DNA from: WVXT01 sp964345635
Lineage (GTDB): Bacteria > UBA6262 > WVXT01
NCBI GenBank assembly: GCA_964345635.1
Contig: CAYFRM010000046.1
Span: 1-20,798 of the forward strand
DNA: 20,798 nt
Direction of reading: 5' to 3'
Of the stretch, positions 1-7,051 are shown in pieces. Under the pieces are notes generated by a model. It was given only the letters and a program-made list of their open reading frames with translations, did no database searches and was not told the DNA's origin. Each line of letters opens with the position of its first letter. The first letter of the stretch is position 1. Made by a program: the position numbers and the translations under genes.

Positions 1-120
1 TTCAATAAGAATTCCCGCAAACCCTTCGACTTTTATTCCCACAACCACTCCTCCTGAATCCAAAACACCTCTTATTACGTGGGAATTGGTTTCGCTGAGT
101 AAATCGGTTATGTCTTTCAT
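1..120 (-). CDS. Unrecognised protein, N-terminal 40 residues only
   Basis: This is the 5' end of a gene that runs off the left edge of the window. The ATG at 118-120 is preceded, six bases away, by a near-perfect Shine-Dalgarno site (AAAGGAGGTGA, 127-137), so the start is well supported. Forty codons are open to the edge. They encode a short polar helix-like start (MKDITDLLSETNSHVIRG) followed by a glycine/valine-rich stretch (SGGVVVGIKV) that looks like beta strands. There is no signal peptide, membrane segment or known motif. I do not recognise the family and assign no function. The leader immediately upstream is unusually structured (see 150-222), which may bear on its translation. The existence of the gene is fairly certain; its identity is unknown. 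Confidence 0.7.
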   Translation of the reverse strand, partial: MKDITDLLSETNSHVIRGVLDSGGVVVGIKVEGFAGILIE

Positions 121-149
121 TATTTCTCACCTCCTTTCGCTTCGCTTCA

Positions 150-222
150 GTCGGTGACCTGCCTGCTCACCGACTCGCAGGCGTCGCCATCCTTGTCGCT
201 CCTTATTCGTCGCGACGGCGAC
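150..222 (-). other. Structured leader / possible dispersed repeat with pseudoknot-compatible stems
   Basis: Read on the minus strand, this spacer contains several inverted repeats just upstream of the Shine-Dalgarno site of the gene at 1-120. GTCGGTGA (167-174) pairs with TCACCGAC (150-157) over 8 bp. GCCTGC (177-182) pairs with GCAGGC (161-166) over 6 bp. The two stems interleave in the order A-B-A'-B', so they could form an H-type pseudoknot or act as mutually exclusive hairpins. Farther upstream, GTCGCC (217-222) pairs with GGCGAC (183-188), enclosing a 5-bp GTCGC/GCGAC stem. The local GC content is well above that of the flanking AT-rich sequence. It could be a regulatory leader or a mobile palindromic repeat; the sequence alone does not decide. 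Confidence 0.5.
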
Positions 223-275
223 CCTCCTTTGAAAAGAAATTGAGCGCTTTTTCCCAATTCTAAATAATAGGGATC

Positions 276-305
276 AACATAAACCATCACAGCACAGATA
301 GTCAA
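276..305 (-). promoter_or_regulatory. Weak candidate sigma70 promoter for the gene at 1-120
   Basis: On the minus strand TTGACT (300-305) is followed after 18 bases by TATGTT (276-281). The -35 box is 5/6 to consensus and the -10 box is weak. It lies in the spacer after the Lrp/AsnC-domain gene and would give a leader of roughly 150 nt containing the structured element at 150-222. The position is sensible, but the -10 match is poor. Confidence 0.3.
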
Positions 306-332
306 AGAAGAAAATAGAGTTGACCCCATTTC

Positions 333-563
333 TTAAAGAGCGGTAGAGACCAGCGTCTCCGTAGCAGAAACCCCATCGATTGCCCTGATATTCTTAATCA
401 CCAATGAAGTCAGGACTTTTAAATCAGGAGCCTCTACGGTCGCCACGATGTCCCACCGACCAAAGACAGCCTGTACTTTTTTGACCCCTTTTATGTCTCT
501 GATTTTGGCGAGAACCGATTCTTCCTTTCCCGCATCCAGCCTGAGAAGTACCAATCCTACCAT
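333..563 (-). CDS. Stand-alone Lrp/AsnC effector-binding (RAM) domain protein
   Basis: This 76-residue protein matches the C-terminal alpha/beta ligand-binding domain of Lrp/AsnC regulators. It opens with a hydrophobic strand (MVGLVLLRLDAG), then a helix with the typical I-x-x-I-x-G-V pattern (residues 18-29). Next comes the diagnostic G-R-W-D-I-V-A strand (35-41), a second helix, and an I-x-x-I-x-G-V segment before the last strand (TETLVSTAL). There is no DNA-binding helix-turn-helix. Proteins of this size in the family form dimers or higher oligomers and are thought to bind small effectors such as amino acids, or to modulate full-length paralogs. The ATG at 561-563 follows GAGGGGTG at a suitable distance. 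It stands between 95-bp and 212-bp spacers, so it may be its own unit or the tail of the galT/polX run. Family assignment is firm; the ligand is unknown. Confidence 0.85.
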   Translation of the reverse strand: MVGLVLLRLDAGKEESVLAKIRDIKGVKKVQAVFGRWDIVATVEAPDLKVLTSLVIKNIRAIDGVSATETLVSTAL

Positions 564-658
564 TAACCATCACCCCTCTATTAGCAACTGGCACGGCAAA
601 ACGCAAGCAAGCAATCCTTCTTGAGTAGTGAACGAACTATCTTCTAATGCTATTTCCT

Positions 659-1681
659 CTACAATTTCGTTTCTCGTAGAAGTTCTGCCATTATCTCCGA
701 GGAGAGTGGCTCTATATAGAAGCCCGAACTCCAGGAGAAACCTTCAACTTTCACAATATGGGGAAGTATCTCCAGATGCCAATGGTAATCTTTATGTATT
801 GTCTTCCAGTATCCCGCTCTTGGCCGCATATAAGGTAGAGAATGTATCATATAATTGAGCGGTGGATCGTCCAGGAGTTTACTAATCTTGCTTAAAGTCA
901 CCTTCATAATAGCTGCAAAATCGAAAAGCGTGCTTTCGTCTTCCGCGGTGAAATCTGCATTGTGTATTCTGGGAAGTATCCAGGTTTCAAAAGGAAGGCG
1001 GGGAGCAAATGGCACGTAGGAAATGAAAGATTTGTTCTCCCCAACTATTCTCATACCTGCGTCCAGCTCCTCTCTAACCACGTCGCAAAAAACACATCTC
1101 TCTTTCTCTCCATAATAACTCTTGGCATTTTCCAACTCGTCTTTCACGCTTTCGGGAGTCAGGGGCAGAGCAACCAACTGGGAATGAGTGTGTCCCAATC
1201 GGAAAGGAGAACTGGGTCTTTGATTCTTGAAAACTATGGCGTATCTGAAACGTTTATCTTTTTTTAAATCGATAATTCTTTTTTGATAAACCTTGAGAGC
1301 GTTCTTTATCTGTTCCTCAGCCAAATCACTCAGATTTTTGATGTGCTCGGGACTCTCGACTATTAACTCATGTGCTCCCACATTATTCATTGCATCGTAT
1401 ATGCCTATACCGCGCCTTTCTAACCCCCGCTCTATTTCCAGTGCCTTCTCCTTGCTGGGAAAAACTCTTATGGTCCAACCGGGCTGGTCCGGGCTGGTAC
1501 CGGGATTTCTCAAAGCATAAATTTCTTTGGGCGTCTCTTTTTCATTTCCCGGGCAGAAAGGGCAAGGCTTCTCCTTGATCCTTTCTCGAGGCTCCAAAGA
1601 TTCGAAGAATTCCTCTTTCCCCTTCGTGTTGGTAATAATCCATCCTCCGGAAATTATATCTTTTCTTAATTCAGCGCACAT
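659..1681 (-). CDS. galT: GalT-family nucleotidylyltransferase (paralog 1)
   Basis: This 340-residue protein belongs to the galactose-1-phosphate uridylyltransferase branch of the HIT superfamily. In GalT the enzyme transfers UMP between UDP-glucose and galactose-1-phosphate through a uridylyl-histidine intermediate. The CPFC pair (C40, C43), GAHE (H104) and the active-site motif H164-T-H166-S-Q168 fall at positions close to those of E. coli GalT, where the equivalent residues bind zinc and H166 is the nucleophile. The C-terminal YHWHLEILPH segment is the second conserved histidine block. A further C196-x-x-C199 pair may bind another metal. The ATG at 1679-1681 follows GGGAGAAAG and overlaps the end of polX by 16 bases, so the two are probably translationally coupled. 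A paralog of nearly the same length lies on the other side of polX (3463-4497). Substrate preference (galactose-1-P or another sugar phosphate) cannot be read from sequence. Confidence 0.88.
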   Translation of the reverse strand: MCAELRKDIISGGWIITNTKGKEEFFESLEPRERIKEKPCPFCPGNEKETPKEIYALRNPGTSPDQPGWTIRVFPSKEKALEIERGLERRGIGIYDAMNNVGAHELIVESPEHIKNLSDLAEEQIKNALKVYQKRIIDLKKDKRFRYAIVFKNQRPSSPFRLGHTHSQLVALPLTPESVKDELENAKSYYGEKERCVFCDVVREELDAGMRIVGENKSFISYVPFAPRLPFETWILPRIHNADFTAEDESTLFDFAAIMKVTLSKISKLLDDPPLNYMIHSLPYMRPRAGYWKTIHKDYHWHLEILPHIVKVEGFSWSSGFYIEPLSSEIMAELLRETKL

Positions 1682-3456
1682 TTCTTTCTCCCTAAAGTTT
1701 TAATCAGTCTATTGTAAGAAAGACTATTCAATACGTCTTTTCCTTCCAGCCAACCGCGGCGAGCAACGGCAATTCCTAAGTACAGATTTTCTATCTGGTT
1801 CAGGGTGTGAGCGTCTGTTCCGATTCCCATAAGGATACTTTTCTCTTTTGCTTTCCTACAATATATATCATACAGGTCAAGCCTCTCGGGATAGGCATTG
1901 ATTTCCAGAAAAGTTTGTGTTCTCTGAGCGGCCTTCAAGACTTTCTCCATATTCAGCGCATACGGTTCCCTTTTACCCAATAGACGGCCCTGGGGATGGG
2001 CAATCATATGCACATACTTGTTCTCCATCGCGGAAACTATTCTTTCCGTCAACTGCTCCTCGGACTGTTTGAATCCGGTATGAATGGCGGCTATAACCAG
2101 ATCAAGCTGACCCAGTAGCTCATCGTCGTAATCCAATGACCCGTTGGAAAGAATATCGACTTCCGTGCCGCAAAGAATCCTGAAGTCTTTACTCTTTTTA
2201 TTAAATTTTCTTGTCTCTTCTATCTTTTCGTACAGCGCATCGGGACGCAGCCCTCCGGCAACCTTCAACGATTGGGAATGGTCACAAATTCCTACCCACT
2301 CCAGCCCCATAGTTTTCGCCTTTTCTGCAATTTCTGATAGTTTCCCCGCGCCATCGCTATACCGGGAATGAACGTGCAGGTCACCTTTAATGTCATTCTC
2401 CGTAATCAGTCTGGGGATTTTGTTCCGCGAAGCCATTTCAATTTCACCCGAGGCCTCCCTTATTTCCGGGGGGATATACTGCAGTCCCAGTTTTCCATAG
2501 ACCTCTTCTTCGCTCCTGCCAGCCACCCTTATTTCCTTCGCTGGTCTTGCACCACGAGCTGCCTTTGCCCGGGCGGAAACTCCACCGGAGGTCTTTCCCA
2601 CTTTAAACAGACCATACTCGTTTATCTTATATCCTTTCTTCCGACCCAGTTCGCGCAGGGCAATATTATGGTCTTTGGAACCGGTGAAATACATCAGAGC
2701 AGCCCCGTAAGATTCTGGCTTAATCACCCTCAGGTCAACCTGAATGCCCTCGTCGAGAATTACGCTTGACTTTGTCTCTCCCTGAGCCAATATTTCCTTC
2801 ACCTGGGGAAGACTCACGAATTTATTCATCACCGCGTCCGATTTTTTTGCCGTGCATAAGATATCGATGTCTTTAATTGTTTCTTTTTTTCTGCGAATGC
2901 TACCAGCCAGATCCACATCTTTGATACCGGGACACTCCTTCAATTCTTCCATAATTGGCTTTGCCAGGAATAGTGCCTGGGAGAGGAGAATCCTTTCTCC
3001 TCCTTTTCTCACCGTCTCGATTCCTCTTACAATATTCTCTTCAGTCTTCTCTCCCAGGCGGCGAAGCTCGCTCAAACGGTGCTCTCTGGCTGCTTTTTCC
3101 AGTTGGGAGAGGCTTTTTATTCCTAACTCCTCGTATAGAGTTTTTGCTGTTTTGGGTCCCACTCCGGGAACAGACATTATCTCCAGAAGCCCCTCGGGAA
3201 AAGCTTCCTTTAATTCCTCGAAATATTTCAATTTACCCGTTTCCAGATATTCCTTAATTTTTTTCGCTATTCCTTCTCCTATGCCGGGTACGGTCTGGAG
3301 TCTGTCATTGGTTACAAGCTTCTCTATCGGTTCGCTGAGACTGGCGACATTTTGAGCTGCTTTCTCATAGGAACGCACCCGGAACGGATTCTCTCCTTTC
3401 AATTCCAAAAGCTGTCCAATTTCCTGGAGTAATTTTACAACTTCTCTATTTTTCAT
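1666..3456 (-). CDS. polX: DNA polymerase X family protein with C-terminal PHP domain
   Basis: This 596-residue PolX is a gap-filling DNA polymerase of base-excision repair; bacterial members also have 3'-5' exonuclease and AP-site processing activity through the PHP domain. The N-terminal 8-kDa region carries two helix-hairpin-helix motifs (about 55-67 and 95-113). The palm has GSIRRKKET (185-193) followed by catalytic D196 and D198, with the third aspartate at D241. The PHP domain shows a full set of metal ligands: H361, H363, D368, H393, E432, H459, H487, D548 and H550. Both active sites therefore look intact. It is about 20 residues longer than typical bacterial PolX because of an Ala/Arg/Gly-rich insert at about 290-308. 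The start ATG lies 6 bases after the upstream galT stop, with only a weak purine-rich ribosome site, suggesting coupling. EndoV and MutM elsewhere in the window fit a repair role. Confidence 0.95.
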   Translation of the reverse strand: MKNREVVKLLQEIGQLLELKGENPFRVRSYEKAAQNVASLSEPIEKLVTNDRLQTVPGIGEGIAKKIKEYLETGKLKYFEELKEAFPEGLLEIMSVPGVGPKTAKTLYEELGIKSLSQLEKAAREHRLSELRRLGEKTEENIVRGIETVRKGGERILLSQALFLAKPIMEELKECPGIKDVDLAGSIRRKKETIKDIDILCTAKKSDAVMNKFVSLPQVKEILAQGETKSSVILDEGIQVDLRVIKPESYGAALMYFTGSKDHNIALRELGRKKGYKINEYGLFKVGKTSGGVSARAKAARGARPAKEIRVAGRSEEEVYGKLGLQYIPPEIREASGEIEMASRNKIPRLITENDIKGDLHVHSRYSDGAGKLSEIAEKAKTMGLEWVGICDHSQSLKVAGGLRPDALYEKIEETRKFNKKSKDFRILCGTEVDILSNGSLDYDDELLGQLDLVIAAIHTGFKQSEEQLTERIVSAMENKYVHMIAHPQGRLLGKREPYALNMEKVLKAAQRTQTFLEINAYPERLDLYDIYCRKAKEKSILMGIGTDAHTLNQIENLYLGIAVARRGWLEGKDVLNSLSYNRLIKTLGRKKCALN

Positions 3457-3462
3457 TAGTCT

Positions 3463-4497
3463 TTACTTCTCTTCCAGATCCCTCAGGAACTTTGCCGCTG
3501 CTTCCGGGGAAGGTGGGTTGATATAGAAATCTCCGCCCCACTCAAAGCCCCTGGCAAGCACGGCGTGGGGCATAATTTCGATATGCCAGTGGTAATCCTG
3601 TTTGATAGTCAGCCAGAACCCTGCCTCGGGAACCATAAAGGGAGCGGTATGGAGAACAAAATTCAGAGGAGGGTTGTTCAATAACTTGCCGGTCTTCATA
3701 ATTGTAGACTTCAATTTTTCTGCCAGCTCCCAGAGGTCCTCTTCCGGGACATTTGTAAAGTCACAGTCATGCTTTCTGGGAAGAATCTGGGTCTCAAAAG
3801 GAAAACGGGAGGCAAAAGGAGCCAAAACGATAAATTTGTCTCCCGCGCTGACAATCCTCTCATGGGAATATATCTCTTGTTTGATTATGTCACAGAAAAT
3901 ACACCTTTCTTTCTCTTCATAGTAACTTTTGGCCGAATTTAGCTCTTCCTTGATGCTCTTGGGAATCAGGGGTAAAGCAATTATCTGGGAATGGACGTGC
4001 ATCATGGAAACTTCCCTGCCGTAACCCTGGTTACGGAAGATGAGACCATATTTCAAAAGGGGATTCTTTTTCAACTCCCTTAACCGGATCTGATAGACAC
4101 GGAGAACCTTCTCTATCTGCTCCAGGGGAAGGTCGGAAATACTGGTGATGTGCAGAGGAGATTCAATTATAATTTCATGGGCTCCGTATCCGTTCATTGT
4201 GTCAAAAAAGAAGAAGTCGCCCACTCCTTTCCTTTCCAGGTTGTCATTGAGCCCTACGACTCCGAATTTGCTGGGAATTACGCGCACCGCCCATCCGGGG
4301 GTATCGGGTTTACTCTCTTCCTTACGTAACGCAAATGCTTCTGAAGGAGTTTCCAGTTCTCTCCCCTGACAAAAAGGACAATCCCTCTCCTTTTCTTCCT
4401 TGCGGACAGTGATGTAACCAAACGGCGTATCCACCTCTTTCCTCGTAGAAGTAATCATCCATCTTCCGGAGATGGGGTCTTTCCTCAGTTCTGACAT
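3463..4497 (-). CDS. galT: GalT-family nucleotidylyltransferase (paralog 2)
   Basis: This 344-residue protein is a second member of the GalT family. It shows the zinc pair C40-P-F-C43, GAHE with H107, the catalytic H167-V-H169-S-Q171, a second Cys pair (ERCIFC) and YHWHIEIMPH near the C-terminus, so it should be active. It shares the whole architecture with the protein at 659-1681, including opening residues ELRKD-ISG-W. The main length differences are a longer loop before the CPFC motif and a phenylalanine-rich FFFF stretch (95-98) next to an AAG/AAA-rich repeat in the DNA. The ATG is preceded by a strong AAGGAGGAAAG site. The stop lies 6 bases before polX. Two complete paralogs flanking polX suggest duplication with later specialisation, or different sugar-1-phosphate or nucleotide substrates. 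A role in galactose or exopolysaccharide metabolism is inferred from the family only. Confidence 0.9.
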   Translation of the reverse strand: MSELRKDPISGRWMITSTRKEVDTPFGYITVRKEEKERDCPFCQGRELETPSEAFALRKEESKPDTPGWAVRVIPSKFGVVGLNDNLERKGVGDFFFFDTMNGYGAHEIIIESPLHITSISDLPLEQIEKVLRVYQIRLRELKKNPLLKYGLIFRNQGYGREVSMMHVHSQIIALPLIPKSIKEELNSAKSYYEEKERCIFCDIIKQEIYSHERIVSAGDKFIVLAPFASRFPFETQILPRKHDCDFTNVPEEDLWELAEKLKSTIMKTGKLLNNPPLNFVLHTAPFMVPEAGFWLTIKQDYHWHIEIMPHAVLARGFEWGGDFYINPPSPEAAAKFLRDLEEK

Positions 4498-4533
4498 ACT
4501 TTCCTCCTTACGTTAATTTACATGTATTTTTCT

Positions 4534-5337
4534 TTACTTTACGACGATGCCTGCATATCCCACGACAGCCGAATAATCACCTGAGGCCTCGGCACTGGTA
4601 TTGTACAACACCAACTCGCTCTTCTTTGCCCCCAACTCTTTACAGGCAAAAATCATTGTAGCCGTTGGTCCCGGGCCGCACATTGAAATATCATTTTCCA
4701 TTACCGTTTTTAGTAAATTTTCCGGATCCAGATCCAATATTTTATCGATTGCCAACTTGTCTTTTCTCTGGGCATCTCTTTGAGACTCGTAATGGGTCAT
4801 ATCCGAAGAAGCGACAAGCAAACAAGGAAGTCTGGATTTAATCACCTTAGCTATTGTTTTACCTAACTTTTTACAGCTGGAGGCCCTATGGTCCCGCATG
4901 CAGATGGGAACTATGCGAAAATCTGTCTTGAAATACTGAATAAATGGGAGCTGAACCTCCAGCGAGTGTTCGGGCAGGTGAGCCTGCTCGTCCTCCTCAG
5001 CCAAATCACCAACCTGGGAAAGTAACTCCTTTGCCAGGGAAGAATCTATTTCTACTCTGCCATTGGGCATTTCCCAGTCACCTTCTACCATTAGGGAAAT
5101 TTCCGCGCCAATACCGGTATGGTTGGGCCCGATGATAATAATAGTGTCGGGTAAGTTAATCCGGGAATAGACTGCCCCGGCCACCTTTCCTGAATAAAAA
5201 TACCCTGCGTGAGGAGCCACTATTCCCAGAACATTCTCTTTCGGAACATCGCTCTGGACGTATTTCCCGACCTGTTCCCTCAGCGCTTCCGGCTCCTTCA
5301 TATAGAATCTTCCTGCTTGCGCTGGTTTTCTAATCAT
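4534..5337 (-). CDS. amrB: Memo-family protein (AmmeMemoRadiSam system protein B)
   Basis: This 267-residue protein covers the full Memo fold, which resembles class III extradiol dioxygenases and LigB-type enzymes. Conserved blocks are RKPAQAGRFY at the N-terminus, APHAGYFYSG (H43), GPNHTG (H73), PEHSLEVQLPF (H124), SSDMTHY (D179, H182) and CGPGP (C220). By alignment with human MEMO1, H43, H73 and C220 are the likely metal or active-site triad. Bacterial copies are often encoded near an AMMECR1-domain protein and a radical SAM enzyme. No AMMECR1 gene is seen here, and the radical SAM gene two positions upstream belongs to a different subgroup (6140-7051). The start follows a GGGGGC site, 50 bases after endonuclease V. 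The biochemical reaction of the bacterial family is unsettled, so only the family is claimed. Confidence 0.92.
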   Translation of the reverse strand: MIRKPAQAGRFYMKEPEALREQVGKYVQSDVPKENVLGIVAPHAGYFYSGKVAGAVYSRINLPDTIIIIGPNHTGIGAEISLMVEGDWEMPNGRVEIDSSLAKELLSQVGDLAEEDEQAHLPEHSLEVQLPFIQYFKTDFRIVPICMRDHRASSCKKLGKTIAKVIKSRLPCLLVASSDMTHYESQRDAQRKDKLAIDKILDLDPENLLKTVMENDISMCGPGPTATMIFACKELGAKKSELVLYNTSAEASGDYSAVVGYAGIVVK

Positions 5338-5387
5338 TCTTTGCCCCCTTGGTTTTCAGTTTTGTAGATTTTGTTCATAATCATTTA

Positions 5388-6095
5388 TCAACTGGAGCGA
5401 GGGGTGGACCCTTTCAGCGCTTGCACTGTCTCCCGGTGTGCCAATCTCAAGGGTTCAGGAATCTTTCCTCTTTTGCAACAAGTCAGGATGACATCCAATG
5501 CCTGGTCCAGGTCGATCCTGTGCCCCTGAGAAACGAACACGGGCTTTACATTTTTCTTTGTGCGCAGAGCCGCCCCCACCAGTTCTCCTCCCTCGTCTTT
5601 CAAAAAGGTATAGGCTCCCTTCAAATTTACAGGCTCTTCGTAATGACCGTATAGAACAGACTTGGCACAGCCAATTGTGGAAAGTCCGAGCAAAAGACCC
5701 ATATGAGTAGCCAGCCCAAATCTCGCAGGGTGGGCAACTCCCTGCCCCTCGAAAATAATTATATCGGGAGATCTTTTTAATTTTCTTAAAGCAGCTATCA
5801 GAACGGGACCCTCGCGAAAAGTGAGGAGCCCGGGAAGATAGGGAAATATTCTTTCAGAAACTACCATAGCTCCTCTTTTCTCAACGAGTTTAAGCTCGGG
5901 AAAAGTAAGCAAAACTACACTACCGTAGGCTCTTTTACTTTTGTCATCATAACCAACATCGCAACCGGCAATAAAACCTATCTCACTTACAGAGTTAAAA
6001 GAACTCTTCAATACAACTTTGTTTGTCAATTCCTCTTGAATTTGTCTCGCCTTCCGGGGAGATACTTGCCAGGGGTGCAGATCCTTAACTTCCAT
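5388..6095 (-). CDS. nfi: Endonuclease V (deoxyinosine 3' endonuclease)
   Basis: This 235-residue protein has the length and fold order of bacterial endonuclease V, which cuts DNA one base 3' of deoxyinosine. Visible family blocks are HPWQVSPRKA near the N-terminus, the metal-binding aspartate in AGCDVGY (D46), the wedge motif PYLPG (85-89), FREGP (E95), GQGVAHPARFGLATH (117-131), IGCAKS (K145), FVSQGHRID (188-195) and IPEPLRLAH (212-220). The position equivalent to the third acidic metal ligand (D110 of T. maritima EndoV, in the motif F-D-G-Q-G) is glutamate here (E116, FEGQG). That is a conservative but unusual change at the active site. The ATG at 6093-6095 lacks a clear Shine-Dalgarno site; a promoter-like sequence immediately upstream suggests a leaderless mRNA. 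The gene sits between the radical SAM protein and the Memo gene. Confidence 0.93.
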   Translation of the reverse strand: MEVKDLHPWQVSPRKARQIQEELTNKVVLKSSFNSVSEIGFIAGCDVGYDDKSKRAYGSVVLLTFPELKLVEKRGAMVVSERIFPYLPGLLTFREGPVLIAALRKLKRSPDIIIFEGQGVAHPARFGLATHMGLLLGLSTIGCAKSVLYGHYEEPVNLKGAYTFLKDEGGELVGAALRTKKNVKPVFVSQGHRIDLDQALDVILTCCKRGKIPEPLRLAHRETVQALKGSTPRSS

Positions 6096-6101
6096 CTTTT
6101 A

Positions 6102-6131
6102 AATTTAGCAAATTTCATACCTGCATTGCAA
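6102..6131 (-). promoter_or_regulatory. Candidate promoter giving a leaderless endonuclease V transcript
   Basis: On the minus strand TTGCAA (6126-6131) and TAAATT (6102-6107) are separated by 18 bases in the 44-bp gap before endonuclease V. The -10 box ends six bases before the ATG, so transcription would begin at or next to the start codon. This fits the absence of a ribosome-binding site at that start. Both boxes match the consensus at four of six positions, so chance is possible in an AT-rich spacer. Confidence 0.35.
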
Positions 6132-6139
6132 ATAAAAAT

Positions 6140-7051
6140 TCACTGGCAAAAATTCTGTCTCCAGCCTCTTTCCAGCCCCAGTTCATCCGCTATCTTCAAC
6201 ACTGCATCATATTCTATTTGGGAGATTCTTCTTGACAGTTCGGGAAATTCAAAGGCCATGTGGGCGGGATGGTACTGAGCCATAATGGACATATAGGTAT
6301 TCTGGGAGATATTGCCGGTAATGAACTCTAAAACTCTGCGAGAGCCGACTACATCTTCGGGCATAACTAAGTGACGAATCAGAAGCCCCTGCCTGGCAAT
6401 CCCTTCTCCATCCATTTCCAGGTCACCAACTTGTCGGTGCATTTCCAGAAGCGCCTTCTTATTAACTGCAAAATAGTCATCTGCCGTAGAGTATTTACGG
6501 GCGCTATCGGGATTGGAATACTTGGCATCGGGCATATAGATATCGACTATGCCCTCCAGAAGTTTCAGAGTCTCTTCAGAATCGTACCCACCGGAATTGT
6601 ATACAAGGGGAATCTTCAACCCCTCTCTAACCGCAGGCTCCAAAGCCTCGACGATTTGGGGAACAAAATGGGTAGGGGTAACAAAATTTATGTTGTGTGC
6701 CCCGAGTTCTTGTAGCTTCAACATCATTTTGGCCAACTGAGAAATCTCTACTTCCCGGCCGTTTCCCAACTGGCTAATAGGATAATTCTGGCAGAAACAG
6801 CAACGAAGGTTACAGTGGGTAAAAAAGATGGTTCCGGAGCCCCGATAGCCCGAAATCGGCGGCTCTTCTCCAAAATGGAGATTATAACTGGAAACAGCTA
6901 CTCTCTTACCTGCCCCACAAAATCCTTTCTCATTCCGCAACCGATTTACGAGGCATTTCCTGGGGCAGAGTTGGCACTTCTTAAGTAACTTATTGAGTTC
7001 TTCCTTTCTCTTTTTTAAGATACCTCTCTCATAAAGTTCAACGTAACTCAT
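6140..7051 (-). CDS. Radical SAM protein, PflX/PflA-like (COG1313 type)
   Basis: This 303-residue radical SAM protein resembles pyruvate formate-lyase activating enzymes. The SAM-binding 4Fe-4S motif is C80-N-L-R-C84-C-F-C87. An N-terminal cysteine set (C26-x2-C29-x3-C33 with C45) precedes it, and the segment HFGEEPPISG followed by GSGTIFFTHCNLRC (59-84) is typical of the PflX-like group. AmmeMemoRadiSam system radical SAM enzymes have a different spacing and lack the HFGEEPP block, so I do not call it AmrS despite the Memo gene nearby. No glycyl-radical enzyme is present in the window, so the target is unknown. The ATG at 7049-7051 overlaps the previous gene by 14 bases. It is probably cytoplasmic and oxygen sensitive. 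Confidence 0.88.
   Translation of the reverse strand: MSYVELYERGILKKRKEELNKLLKKCQLCPRKCLVNRLRNEKGFCGAGKRVAVSSYNLHFGEEPPISGYRGSGTIFFTHCNLRCCFCQNYPISQLGNGREVEISQLAKMMLKLQELGAHNINFVTPTHFVPQIVEALEPAVREGLKIPLVYNSGGYDSEETLKLLEGIVDIYMPDAKYSNPDSARKYSTADDYFAVNKKALLEMHRQVGDLEMDGEGIARQGLLIRHLVMPEDVVGSRRVLEFITGNISQNTYMSIMAQYHPAHMAFEFPELSRRISQIEYDAVLKIADELGLERGWRQNFCQ

Noticed and set aside
150..182. PreQ1 riboswitch, suggested by the pseudoknot geometry and by queC in the window
   Set aside because: The sequence lacks the preQ1 aptamer features I would expect (short GC stem with an A-rich 3' tail), and queC is over 11 kb away.
147..329. Minus-strand 60-residue open frame across the structured block
   Set aside because: It has no ribosome site, its C-terminal half is a translation of the palindromic repeats, and it overlaps the leader of the gene at 1-120. 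It is better read as noncoding.
4196..4216. Possible frameshift in galT paralog 2 at the AAG/AAA-rich tract encoding FFFF
   Set aside because: The frame is continuous and GAHE and all later motifs remain in frame, so it is a small loop insertion.
4534..7051. Complete AmmeMemoRadiSam operon
   Set aside because: AMMECR1 is absent and the radical SAM protein belongs to another subgroup, so only the Memo family is claimed.
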